From NCBI GenBank assembly GCA_903813345.2, contig CAIIXF020000004.1:1156513-1220512 (forward strand): a stretch of DNA of 64,000 nt, read 5' to 3'. The notes beneath the pieces are model-generated. The model was not told where the DNA came from and made no database searches. It saw only the letters and a list, made by a program, of their open reading frames with translations. This DNA comes from Owenia fusiformis. Lineage: Eukaryota; Annelida; Polychaeta; Sabellida; Oweniidae. Of this stretch, positions 33,601 through 43,346 are shown one piece after another; the stretch's first letter is position 1, and the number at the start of each line of letters is the position of its first letter. The translations under genes were made by a program, and so were the position numbers.

Positions 33601-34494
33601 TTTCCGAGAACAGCCAGGAGAAACAAATATGTTCTGTCGATATCAGATCATTTCACTCGATTTGCAGTTGCGATTCCAATGAAGGATATTGAAGCAGAAA
33701 CAGTAGCACGTGCGCTAGTAGATAACTTTTTAAGTATGTTTGGCATACCGTTGCTCATACATTCTGATAGAGGAACACAGTTTACCTCAAAGCTGTTTGC
33801 CTCACTTTGTAGTATTTTGGGCATTGACCATACCATGTCAACTCCTTACCATTCCCAAGGGAGCGGTTTGATTGAGAGACTTCACTTGACATTTGAAGGA
33901 ATATTAAGCAAAACTATCGCCAAGAATCAATCTGATTGGGATTTACACTTGCCATTGTCAATGATGGCATATAGGAATGCAGTTCACAGGTCAACAGGAT
34001 TTAGTCCCAATGAAATGTTTTTTGGACGCGAACTGAGATTACCTGTTGATTTGCTAATCGGACGCTGTCCTTCAGTTGAGTTACCCAAAACTCCAAGTAC
34101 TTATGTACATGATATGGTTGAACATATGCATATGGTACATGAACTAGCAAGGGACAACCTCGATATTTCTAGTAGAGCATGGAAAAAACAATATGATCAT
34201 CGTGGAGTTCACCAGAACACGTACAAATTAGGAGACAAAGTTTTATTGTACACTCCCAGATTGTCTGTTGGATGCGCTTCAAAGTTAACAAGTTTTTGGG
34301 ATGGACCTTACATAGTCATTGACAAACTATCTGATTTAGTGTTTCGGATAAAGAAAATAAAAGGCACAAAAGAACACGTGGTGAATCATAATAGACTTAA
34401 ACCCTACTTTGATAGGTGTGTCTCTGATGATATTTGTGCTGACAAATTCATAACAGTCAAATCTAATATGGACAAACCTGATGATACTTGTTAA
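30607..34494 (+). CDS. pol: pol polyprotein (PR-RT-RNase H-integrase)
   Basis: 1295 residues. Aspartic protease: LIDTGS near residue 48, ILGADFL ~115. Reverse transcriptase: RFCIDYRKLNQ, then YLDDIIVF ~515. RNase H: DTDASGWAVGAVLSQ ~663, RRELLAI, TDHSALQWL. Integrase: zinc-binding region (HDSPVGGH), then a D,D35E core with LDIVGPFP ~992, HSDRGTQF ~1052 and IERLH ~1088, followed by a GPY/F-like module (WDGPYIVIDKL). No chromodomain seen. The zinc-binding region reads CDEYQKRK where the family has C-x2-C, so one zinc ligand is Tyr. No internal stops. Confidence 0.97.
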   Translation: MGKLDDAGLKGLTSAYTRCPKDVVNISCKDSPNIYVDINQTPVKCLIDTGSVTSIMSTDTYNDLNPALKPELLEQDDLLRMANGELVKPLGKIETKMTILPDVIVDQPFLVADTTVEAILGADFLRREKCKLNMEDDTLLIRDTLVKCYPEDNFNVCINADTDIPGWSESVVPARVVCHEDICGDKDFLVEQKMSRNTEGLLISRVLLASKMNLTKVPLCILNTRGSRKLYKDTVMAVASTISRGDVLGTTQSMPMIYNTRPVEFGDVQYKYDDIPDDVVNADDGQHDLQMRIDDHKLLNESEKDTTHIEIMINEASDKLSEEETKKLRQLLVEFSNTFSRSKNDIGYTQVVHHTINTGSATPIKQSPRRLPFAKREEAHKEVDRMLEAGIIQPSKSAWSSPIVLIKKKDGSTRFCIDYRKLNQVTVADSYPLPRIDDSLDVLGGATIFSSLDLSSGYWQVALQPDDIPKTAFSVPGRGLLEFHVLPFGLMNAPSLFERLMETILARNLWEICLVYLDDIIVFGTNFDQHLNNLRTVFTAMKNAGLKLSPKKCHLCQNSCKFLGHIVSSDGIGTDPAKIEAVKNWKRPRNKKEIRSFLGLASYYRRFVEGFANIARPLHRLTGDGVSFKWDNECDEAFNKLKDKLISTCVLSYPLPGVQFILDTDASGWAVGAVLSQKHEDLECVVAYYSAALSRTEQNYCATRRELLAIVKAVKHFHHYVYGARFKIRTDHSALQWLFNFKHPEGQIARWLETLGMYQFVIEHRSGSKHGNADSLSRRPCPDDCVHCERKELTEKMAKERNTSHDVMVLTRTQRKKLESKSSNTNDNILFSWPSPLNAEQIRQSQSQDPVLAKIIGWKESAKRPEWKDISGLSPEIKSYVSQWNRLHLIDGVLYRKWIVLNTSVTRWQLVVPRGIKSTIMNHLHDSPVGGHYAADKTLQNARGRFYWYGYGSDIDNWVKTCDEYQKRKRPHHKPKAPLKLYNVGAPMERISLDIVGPFPRTARRNKYVLSISDHFTRFAVAIPMKDIEAETVARALVDNFLSMFGIPLLIHSDRGTQFTSKLFASLCSILGIDHTMSTPYHSQGSGLIERLHLTFEGILSKTIAKNQSDWDLHLPLSMMAYRNAVHRSTGFSPNEMFFGRELRLPVDLLIGRCPSVELPKTPSTYVHDMVEHMHMVHELARDNLDISSRAWKKQYDHRGVHQNTYKLGDKVLLYTPRLSVGCASKLTSFWDGPYIVIDKLSDLVFRIKKIKGTKEHVVNHNRLKPYFDRCVSDDICADKFITVKSNMDKPDDTC

Positions 34495-34539
34495 TAAAAA
34501 AACAAGTCAGAATAACGTTTATGTACTATTGAACAACAC

Positions 34540-34905
34540 ATGAAAATATTGTGTTATAGTATGAAAATGAGTGGCATAGATGATAGTACTCATACAAAGT
34601 CAATTGAGATATCTGATGAGGATCTTATAAATTTAACACTTATAGATTTCCATCGCATTATTGAGAATCTTGATCATTTTACAAAAGAGTATTACCGACG
34701 ACGTCGTAGAATGTTGAAAAATAGGATATATTCTTCAAATTCAAAAAAGAGAATTAGAAACAGATTAGAAAAAGAAAGAAACTTTTTAAGAAAAGAAAAT
34801 GATCGCTTACAAATTGAAAATTATTTGATGAAACAAGAGGTACAATATTTGAAAAATAAATACATAATGACTGAGTATCTACAAACGACAAATACATCTG
34901 GTTAA
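34540..34905 (+). CDS. Accessory ORF 1: basic region plus leucine zipper (bZIP-like)
   Basis: 121 residues. Acidic N-terminus, then a basic run (residues 53-80: RRRRRMLKNR and KKRIRNRLEKER), then a heptad series with Leu76, Leu83, Leu90, Met97 and Leu104, ending in NKYIMTEYL. This is the layout of a DNA-binding, dimerizing bZIP factor. However, the distance from Asn61 to the first zipper leucine is about three residues shorter than canonical, so a plain coiled-coil or RNA-binding protein is possible. It lies 45 bp after pol. I know of no standard Ty3/gypsy gene like it. Confidence 0.75.
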   Translation: MKILCYSMKMSGIDDSTHTKSIEISDEDLINLTLIDFHRIIENLDHFTKEYYRRRRRMLKNRIYSSNSKKRIRNRLEKERNFLRKENDRLQIENYLMKQEVQYLKNKYIMTEYLQTTNTSG

Positions 34906-34931
34906 TTTATACCTATTTGATTGCAGAAATT

Positions 34932-35141
34932 ATGGCGATGGACAATTCTCCAATTACTTATTTCTGGTATAGACCTGAGAGGGTAGATAATATTACATTG
35001 CAGCTGGACAATGCACCTGTTACAGATACTTCAAATTCACAAGACTCAGATCGTGTTTCATTCTCTGATTCCCCATCAGAACCTGATGTTCCAGTTATCG
35101 AAAATCATCAGTATTCTTTAATGCACGCACCAGAGGAATAA
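34932..35141 (+). CDS. Accessory ORF 2: small Ser/Asp/Pro-rich protein
   Basis: About 69 residues from MAMDNSPITYFWYRPERVDN, acidic and serine-rich (SDRVSFSDSPSEPDV). Function unknown. The sequence tttgattgcag directly before it is an excellent splice acceptor, suggesting expression from a spliced message. It could also be the 5' portion of a spliced env leader. Confidence 0.5.
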   Translation: MAMDNSPITYFWYRPERVDNITLQLDNAPVTDTSNSQDSDRVSFSDSPSEPDVPVIENHQYSLMHAPEE

Positions 35142-35155
35142 CATTTGACATTGAG

Positions 35156-37110
35156 ATGGCTCATATAATACTACACGTGTATCTTAGTATTATGCTACTG
35201 CATTACGCTCATTGTATTGATCCAGTTTTGAACAACCAATTGGTGTGTTCTTTAATCCCATCAAGAAACTTGAAATGTCTGAATCAAAGTTTTATTATAC
35301 TTTGGGATTCAAATGGCCATCGAGGATACAAGAAAATTTGGCTCAAGACATTAATTGTGTGACATATAGCAATATGTCTTCTTGGAACAATCGTTTACGT
35401 ATCAATCCTTCTACAGCCTTATACTCGTGTTCGAGAGCTAAAGCTATTATGGAACAGATGGACTCCGATATACAGGGACTTGATCTTCGTATACAAAAGA
35501 TGACCACGAACGTGCGACAGTCTCTTCCTAAATTGAACGATATTAGCAGTAAGCGAGCATTATTACCGTTTATAGGAGATGGTATGTCATTTTTATTTGG
35601 TGTAGCCACAACTGACAGCGTGAGAGTCTTAAGTGACCATATATTAACTTTGGAAAAGTCACAGAGAAATATAATTTCAAGTACCAACAATCTAAGACAT
35701 GACATATTGGCTATTACAAATCTTACAAACAGTAGAGTGGACAATCTTGTTTCAGTGGTAAAACAGAATCAAGTAAAAGTGAAACAATATTTCGTGAATA
35801 TTTCATCTACTCTTCTTGGTCTTCAAAAACGTTTTAATGCGGCTCTTATACACTCACAACTTGTGGAATCTGTGATGATTACACTAATCGATGCAGTAAG
35901 AATACACAGTCAACATTTGACGCTAATAGAAACGGGATATGCTGCCTTCTTAAGTGGCATTCAAACTGTTCTTGCTGGTCGACTCCCACAGACACTCATT
36001 GAACCAGAAAAACTAAGATGGATATTGGAAGAAGTGGACAGATCTTTACGTACACAGAGGGACGATTGGGAGATATCTCATAAAGATATATCATTCTACT
36101 ACCGTGATGTCGTTTGTTTCCCTGCTGCGACAAACGAAGCTTTGTACATTCAGATTCACATCCCAATTCACAAGGCACAAAGTCCCCTGAGTCTATACTC
36201 AGTACATACCCTGCCAGTTGGACTGCATGGACGTTCAGTAACAAAAGTTATGAAATTACCTGATTATTTTGGTATAAGTGCTATGGCTGACCGATATATT
36301 GAAATGTCTTCAACAGAATATTTATCTTGTGTGAATTCACCTAGCTGTTCTGGACTTTTAAGACCAAAACGATTAGATCTCGACACATGTATTGCGCAAA
36401 TATATCTTGGGAATCTAGTTGCAGCATCTGAAGCATGTACTATTAACGTAGCCTTGAACTATACAACTGATGAATTAGCTTATGTAGGACAATATGTGAT
36501 GATATCAAATGGCACTGGAACACTAAAAATGATTTGTAATGGTAGTAATCATCAATTATGTAACAATTTAGCTTGTTTTGCGAAAATACCATGTGGATGT
36601 GTAGTTATGTCATCAAATCAACAATTATTTGCTGACATATCTACCTGTGAAAAGGTCGCTATAATAGTACCACAAATTCAACCAAATGTACCTTTTCATT
36701 TTCATTTTTCGGATGACAAAATTGCACCATATCTCAGAGTTGAAGATTTACATGATCTTGCACCTATGAGGTTGCCTGATGTGCCAAATTTTACTGACCC
36801 TGAAACAGGAGATGATCAATTCAGACATAGGTTGTTAGATGTAATTAAAAATCTCAAAGAGAGTAATTCATGGATTCAAGAACCTTTCTATTCGAATGAT
36901 TTAAATTCATTGAACTCAACTTGGATTGATTTGGTACAATTTATTATCCTTGTGGTACTGTTAATCATATCGGTTGCTCTATTTGTACTTTATAAAAGGC
37001 AGCGTTCCATCATTTTAAAACTCGGAAAGGTAATAGCTAGGTGTGCAAAAACAAAACAAACTCACTTATCAGATAATCCTATGATTGAGATGGCAGAAAC
37101 CACTTTATAG
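35156..37110 (+). CDS. env: env: F-like class I membrane glycoprotein (5' end frame-displaced)
   Basis: The main frame is open 35245-37110 (621 codons). It contains a dibasic SSKR followed by ALLPFIGDG, a hydrophobic stretch like the fusion peptide of baculovirus-F/errantivirus-type envelopes. Next are a heptad-rich region, many Cys and N-x-S/T sites, a transmembrane segment near residues 561-583 (FIILVVLLIISVALFVLY) and a ~38-residue basic tail. This is a predicted cell-surface protein of the element. A signal-peptide-like start (MAHIILHVYLSIMLLHYAHC, from 35156) lies in a different frame that overlaps and closes at 35362. The entry signal and ectodomain are therefore out of register in this copy, through an indel, recoding or splicing. 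Confidence 0.85.
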
Positions 37111-37198
37111 ACACTCATTTTTTGCAATTTTTGACCTATTTTGATAATATTGTTATAAATATTAACAATTATTACAACAATTATATTGTACATTGCAG

Positions 37199-37657
37199 AT
37201 GGAATGGACTTGCCATATTTGTCTTAAAGAAGATGGTATTTCGGAAGTTTATAGCGATTTTTTAGAATATTTTGACCATTTAGCGGATATTCATGAAGAA
37301 CTGCCCCAGGGTTCGACAGTAAAGAATTGGTTATGTGCAAGTACTCCAAGCAACTCATCTAGCATTCCATCTGATGTTATAACAATTGATCAAGCATCAA
37401 TTTCTTCAAATAACTCTGAATTGTCAACATATTCATCTGAAGTAACAACAACCAATGACAAATCAACATCTTCAAACGCTTCTAGTATCTTAAAGTGCCC
37501 ATTTTGTGACATCGTATTTCATAATAATATTCATCATACCATGCACATGAAGACTCATAGCATCAATAACCACAAGAAATGCACACTATGCGGATTTAAT
37601 TTCATCACTGAAGAAGCCTTTGCAGTTCATTTTTATATCATAAATCATCACATTTAA
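37199..37657 (+). CDS. Accessory ORF 3: C2H2 zinc-finger protein, Ikaros-like fingers
   Basis: 152 residues from the ATG that directly follows the acceptor-like tacattgcag. One N-terminal finger-like CX2C (CHIC...HLADIH), a Ser/Thr-rich spacer, then two adjacent C-terminal fingers: CPFCDIVF with an HMKTH end, and CTLCGFNF with HFYIINHH. The pattern C-x2-C...HM-x2-H then C-x2-CG...F-x2-H recalls the paired C-terminal fingers with which Ikaros/Hunchback-family factors dimerize. That link is my inference from motif pattern. Function in the element is unknown. Confidence 0.75.
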   Translation: MEWTCHICLKEDGISEVYSDFLEYFDHLADIHEELPQGSTVKNWLCASTPSNSSSIPSDVITIDQASISSNNSELSTYSSEVTTTNDKSTSSNASSILKCPFCDIVFHNNIHHTMHMKTHSINNHKKCTLCGFNFITEEAFAVHFYIINHHI

Positions 37658-37663
37658 TACAGT

Positions 37664-38251
37664 ATGGGTGAAAATCTCATGAACATGCTAAACCCGGATG
37701 ATCGTTGTTCTAACATACCTGTTATCATACCTATAATAATCAACCATTATGAAGATATAACACCTCTAGAAAATCTAGATTTTGAGAATGATTTTAATTT
37801 TGAAGATATGTTACTGGATGCTGAGGAAGTTGTGCAACAAGATGAAGAAGAACAAGATTTACTCCAAAGAGCCATCCAGGAGGCAGATTTGCCCATGGAT
37901 TGGGAAGAATTTTTGGAGTCTGTAATGCAGCCTTCATCTTCTTTCATAGTTGGTGTGGAGGCTGAATTACAGATTGCCAATAATTTATCTTTCGATATTT
38001 GGGAAACAGCAGTCATTGAGAATTTTGAGCTAGTGGCCCTGTCAGTCTGCCCAGTCTCAGTGATTGCTGACAATACATTTACTTGTTTCACAGCTTCACA
38101 GTGTCATTCCTTCCATTCCACGCATGTATACGAATGCATCTATTGTCAAATCTCATTTCTTGATGAGGATTTACATTTATTACATATGTCCCATCATGTA
38201 GACAATAGATGCCTTTGTGCTACATGCGGCACAAATTTTGCAAATTACTAA
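37664..38251 (+). CDS. Accessory ORF 4: acidic protein with C-terminal C2H2 finger
   Basis: 195 residues, starting 7 bp after the previous stop; an acceptor-like taatacag lies just before its ATG. A long acidic region (residues ~30-90, DEEEQDLLQRAIQEADL, MDWEEFLES) looks like a transactivation domain. The C-terminus has CIYCQISFLDEDLHLLHMSH, a complete CX2CX12HX3H finger, then CATCG of a second finger that ends at the stop without its histidines. The finger pair resembles that of the preceding ORF, so the two may be diverged duplicates or partners. Confidence 0.72.
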   Translation: MGENLMNMLNPDDRCSNIPVIIPIIINHYEDITPLENLDFENDFNFEDMLLDAEEVVQQDEEEQDLLQRAIQEADLPMDWEEFLESVMQPSSSFIVGVEAELQIANNLSFDIWETAVIENFELVALSVCPVSVIADNTFTCFTASQCHSFHSTHVYECIYCQISFLDEDLHLLHMSHHVDNRCLCATCGTNFANY

Positions 38252-39657
38252 TTGTTGGCTTTACATCTTATGAATCATTTTTAGGGAGTTGAGAGGTATG
38301 AGTAAAAAAAGAATTCTATGGTTTGTTATTTAGTGGTTATATTTTTGCTACAATGTTTATTATATTTGGATTGTTGTTTTCAAAAATATTGACATTGTGA
38401 AAATATTTTCATAATATTGTTAAGTTACTTATTCTTCACTGAGTTTGTTGTTATTTATTATGACTTGGAACACTAAATACGCTAGATATTTTGTCATAGA
38501 TGTTTTGTTAGCAAAATCCATGAGCCTGGATTATTTTGACATTTGACGTTTAACATTTTTTTGCCATGATAAGAAGTACTGTTAGGATATTTTGAAATGA
38601 AAGAGAAAAGTTCTTGTAAATACATTTTAGATTTATAGTAACTATATAGATCATATGTACATTATATTTAGTATTACCTATTATAACTTTATACCATCAA
38701 TTTATATTATTACTTTATATGTAATGGTCTATTATGTATATATATTATATAACAAAGATGATGATGATTATGATGATGATGATATTGATGATAATAATGA
38801 TGATAAATTGATTTATCAAATAACACGCGTCTACTTACGAGACACTATCTTGTTTGTGACTAAACATAAATAAGAAGTAAAGTCATACTGACTGATTATT
38901 TCAGCACGACATCTTTAAGATTAAAACATCATCAAATGTATGTAATAATGTATAAATAGATATGTCATATTATGCATGATCTTATCTAAATACTCATAGG
39001 ATTTATATCTCTATATGAAATCAGAATGAACAAAATGAAGGTCATTCTAATGTAATGGATTAATTATTCCATTGTTGAATGATGAGATTTATCTAACATG
39101 GTAATACTATGTTTTTAATGAAATGATATTAGAGAGATATCCTCATAAATGGAAATTAAACTTTTGTTTCTATATAGCTACCTGTTATAATTATACATGC
39201 ATTGAACTTTGATTTATTGATCAATTAATTGTAATGTACACCCATTTTTGTAGGTTATAAACCTAGGTGATTTATAAATATGATATAAGTACATTCTGAA
39301 ATCTCTCTGATATATACATATATTTTAGCTGAGCTTTTATATTGCTTTTGTACTATGTTTGGATGGATCAACACACTCTGTGCTATATTGCATCAAATGG
39401 ATGAATTGTAACTGTTCAGAATTTAAAAAATGATATTGTTATTCCATAATTTTTTTATGAATTGAACAATGTATCAGGATTATCTATACTTTAAAATGCT
39501 GAAGTTGGTCAAGTTGTTAGATAATCGTTGATTAAATAAGAATTTGTTGGTATTTGGAGTAGTATTATAATTCACTCAAAGTGTGTTGTTCTTATCTATA
39601 TGCGCTTGAATTTTTTTTTTTTTTCTTATTGATTCTATGTCAGCCCGGAGGTCTGAG
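38252..39657 (+). other. Retroelement 3' untranslated region
   Basis: 1.4 kb of AT-rich sequence without a credible ORF. It contains a short (GAT)n tract at 38756-38812 and a T-run near 39610. Confidence 0.7.
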
Positions 39658-39658
39658 G

Positions 39659-39673
39659 CTAAGAGGGGGGTAA
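39659..39673 (+). promoter_or_regulatory. Polypurine tract
   Basis: The purine run aagagggggg followed by taa lies directly before the 3' LTR, the expected plus-strand primer. Confidence 0.8.
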
Positions 39674-40376
39674 TGTGAGTAATAACACATAGTCTAATTC
39701 TTATCTTTCTCTTAGCCACAGATTAATATAAACAATATTATTATTGGAGACAGAATGCGACGTTTGTATGCCAATTGAGACACATTTATGCCAAATCATA
39801 ATTGAGCGTATTCCAAACTCTCTTTTCCTAAGGAATACCAAAATACTGCATTCGCTAAACTGAGCTAGAAATATTGTAAACATACAATCAACTCTGTGAA
39901 ATCATAACAATCACAGAGTTGATTGTGTAATAAATGTACTGTCTATTTGTATAAACAATTATACCGATGAGGAATCTTCGGTCTCAGGAAAGAAGGCTGG
40001 ATGATTTTGCCACACCAAACTTGGCACCAGTTTTCTATTCTCTGAGACCGATGATTCCATCATCGGCTAATTTAGTTGGCTAATTTTTAGTCGGCTGATA
40101 TTATTAACTAATTAACAACAGGGCACAGAATTAACAATATCGTACCTTTATTAGGTACGATAAAAAGAAAACCAGCAGACTATAAAAATGAATGTTCCAA
40201 TGAATTAATTAGAATTAACATTTAGATTTTGATAAAGAGCACGCTAAGAAAGATATTAAGACATAGAATATAAAAACTATTGAAAGAAAGTAAAAAGTAA
40301 AAAATAGAATAAAATATTGAATCAATAAGCAAATAGAGAATTTATGTTAACTTTATCTGATATAAAACGACTAACA
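39674..40376 (+). repeat. 3' LTR (703 bp)
   Basis: Same length and, by visual comparison, the same sequence as the 5' LTR. The flanking catg matches the 5' flank. Confidence 0.96.
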
Positions 40377-40380
40377 CATG

Positions 40381-40726
40381 TTAATTTTCAAATATGAATC
40401 ACTCCTTCCCCATTATGTCTACATTTTTCACTTTTGCACAACAAATGCACTAATGTACCTAGAAAAGAATGGAAATAAGAATGTTTTGATATAAAAAACA
40501 AGAAAATCCAGTGAAAAAATTCTGAAAATTTTTAGAAATTTTTTTCACTGAATTTTCTCGTTTTTTTATATGTCTTTACCCAAAAAATCTTCTCACCAGT
40601 CTTATATAAGCACGTAAGTGCACTCTTTTTGGAAAACTGGAAGATGTAGACAATGTGGGGAAGGAGTGATTCCTGTTTGACTCAATTGAGGAATGCAGAA
40701 AAATTCTGAACATGCACCCTGGCCTT
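40381..40726. mobile_element. Right part of the TTAA-type MITE
   Basis: Ends in catgcaccctggccttaa, complementary to 27312-27329. It also contains its own inner inverted pair, atgaatcactccttcccc (40396) and ggggaaggagtgattcc (40657), and a central A/T palindrome. Confidence 0.6.
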
Positions 40727-40739
40727 AAGCAATTCATAT

Positions 40740-41325
40740 TTTAAATGCAAAATGATTGTACTTTTTCCATATTGCAATTTTAAATGCAAATGATAATACT
40801 TTTTTCATATTGCAATTTTAAATGAAAAATGATTTTACTTTTTTCATATTGCAATTTTAAATGCAAATGATAATACTTTTTTCATATTGCAATTTTAAAT
40901 GAAAAATGATTTTACTTTTTTCATATTGCAATTTCAAATGCAAAATGATTTTACTTTTTTCTTATTGCAATTACAAATGCAAAATGATTTTACTTTTTTC
41001 TTATTGCAATTTTAAATGCAAAATGATTTTACTTTTTTCATATAGAAGTTTCAAATGCAAAATGATTTTACTTTTTTCTTATTGCAATTTCAAATGCAAA
41101 ATGATTTTACTTTTTTCTTATTGCAATTTCAAATGCAAAATGATTTCACTTTTTTCATATAGCAGTTTCAAGTGCAAAATGATTTTACTTTTTTCTTATT
41201 GCAATTTCAAATGCAAAATGATTTTACTTTTTTCTTATTGCAATTTCAAATGCAAGATGATTTTACTTTTTTCATATAGAAGTTTCAAATGCAAAATGAT
41301 TTTACTTTTTTCATATTGTAAAGTA
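40740..41325. repeat. 39-bp AT-rich minisatellite
   Basis: About 15 copies of aaatgcaaaatgattttact followed by a T-rich half. The plus strand stays open for 145 codons only because 39 is a multiple of three. The next 2 kb (41326-43346) hold no recognisable feature. Confidence 0.9.
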
Positions 41326-43346
41326 ATTATTTGTAGGGGATAATTAGTTAAAAAGGGGGTCTCTACTTAGTGATAAACTATTGAACAGAAATAAATACTA
41401 AATAAACTAAAAGGTATCAAGATATCTAAAATAAAACAACGACAATGTAGTATCCCAAATGTCCATTCATCATAACAGACCTGAATTATGTTCATAGTAT
41501 AGTAGGGTCTAACAACTAACAAAACAAATTACTCATTTCTTATTAATTTAATTAAGTATTAATTTTAAACATTGCACTCCATGCTTTCTCATCTGTATTG
41601 AGATTCTGACATTGCACTTTATATGCCATCTCAGTGAAATAAATCAATATTTTATCTACAAAATTATCTTCAACAAAACTGAAACTGAATTGTTATAAAT
41701 GTAGAGTAGGGGGATTCCCCTTTTAGAATGCTGTCATGCAGGATGCCTTCCTTATTTGAATTTCAACTTCCTATAAAAAAGTAGTGCTCTTCTGACAATA
41801 ATTGGTCTACATCTGATTATTTCAAACACCTCATTTGTTTACATTAGCTTACTAATGTTTGCTATGTTGCCAAATCATTAAAAGAAGATCAAATTCAAAA
41901 AACTGAAAAAAGATATGAAAATAACCAAAATAATAGCTGGCTCTGAATCTTTATCACTTCCTAGAAGTGAAACCAAAGTAAATTCTGAATTTCCTCCAGG
42001 AAAGAAGAGAAAATATGGAACTACTAAACGAGATACAGGCCTTCTTATGCTACAAATGACACAGATATCATTCAGAATGAACCTAGGAAATCTGCAGATC
42101 TAAGTAAGAGTTATTTTAATAAACCTGGTAAGTAGTAAGAGGTCAATGGCAACTCCAGGAAATGTGCTGATATTTCAAGAAAATGACTGCCTTTTCAATT
42201 CTCTAAAGGAAGTTATGCACTCTCCATTACGAATTCACCATGAAAAAAATTAATTCACCTGATTTTTCAGAATGAATATACTGCTTTTATTATTACACTT
42301 ATATGTACTCAAGTATCTTCCCCTATATTCAGCACTGTATTGATGTAAATGCCACTTATAAGGGTCATAATTCAATCATAAAGTGTCGAGGCATATATTC
42401 CAAACCAGGAAGTATTTTTGTGTTTATCAAAATCCATTTGCATCCTACACATCCCTACATCTTATCCAAATATGTCACTAAATTATGAAATATAATAGTA
42501 TAATCTTTGGATTTACAAAGTTGTATGATATTTGATAAGTGTAAAAGTTGTTTTTGGAGCATTTTTCTATAGGATATGGATATGATGATGTCCAGATGTT
42601 AAGTCAATGGTTAACATTCCTATGTAGTCAATAGAACCTTGCTGGTATTTGCCAATTATTCGCACATATTCCTTTCTTCAAGTTTCTCAACAAAACTGGA
42701 CTACCATTGACCTCTTACCACATACATTAAAGAGGGAATCAGATATAGCAAGCAGAATAACAAAAAAATGCTTCAATTTTGGAATTTTTCTTGCTCATGT
42801 TATTCCTTTTCATGTCTATTTTTTAAAAATCCCGAAGTGCACACTTTATTTCAGTAAAACATAAGATTTTTACAATAATGTATTGTATTGAATTTAAACA
42901 TTTTCACCCATTTTTGCACTTTGAATCTATTATAACTTCACCACTTTATAACATATCGTGAATCTTTTGGGAGATATTGTACTTGAGATTGTAAGGAATA
43001 GATTGTTAGGTCAATTGTACATGTTGCACGTAATTTTGTCAACACCATAGATCTGATTCTGTCTTTAAAAGAAGACAACGTCATACTTTCCTCAAAAGCA
43101 AGGAAAAGCACACATCCCTTCATATTATATTTTGTACCAGAAAATAACAATGTGCAGGTATACGATTTTTTTCCACCAGTAGATTAAAGGCAATCTGAAC
43201 TGTCTACAATTTTGATGACCATGTGCTTTTTTCAAACGAATATAACTCATTCCAAACACAGCTTAAATCTTTTATTTTTTGCATTAAAGGTGCTTTAGTG
43301 TACCCAGATTATAAATTGAGTGTTAATTTTTCTTTAGAATGTATAA

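Larger units (their letters stand above)
27367..40376 (+). mobile_element. Full-length env-containing Ty3/gypsy-type LTR retroelement with accessory genes
   Basis: 13,010 bp: 5' LTR 27367-28069, 3' LTR 39674-40376, both 703 bp, TG...CA ends, apparently identical by eye. The 4-bp target duplication catg is at 27363-27366 and 40377-40380. Order: LTR, primer-binding site, leader, gag, pol (protease, RT, RNase H, integrase), leucine-zipper ORF, small ORF, env, zinc-finger ORF 1, zinc-finger ORF 2, 1.4-kb untranslated stretch, polypurine tract, LTR. The PR-RT-RH-IN order and the integrase GPY-like tail place it with Ty3/gypsy (Metaviridae). It is transcribed opposite to the DOCK gene. gag and pol are uninterrupted; env has one oddity at its 5' end. 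Confidence 0.96.

Noticed and set aside
34540-34905. Calling accessory ORF 1 a certain bZIP transcription factor
   Set aside because: The spacing from the basic-region Asn to the first leucine is not canonical, so I kept it as bZIP-like.
40906-41343. 145-codon repeat ORF (KMILLFSYCNFKC units)
   Set aside because: A 39-bp AT-rich minisatellite stays open because 39 is a multiple of three; no start context, no neighbours.
41915-42103. Possible lysine-rich small protein or DOCK 5' exon
   Set aside because: Plus strand, no splice-consistent neighbours, no recognisable motif.
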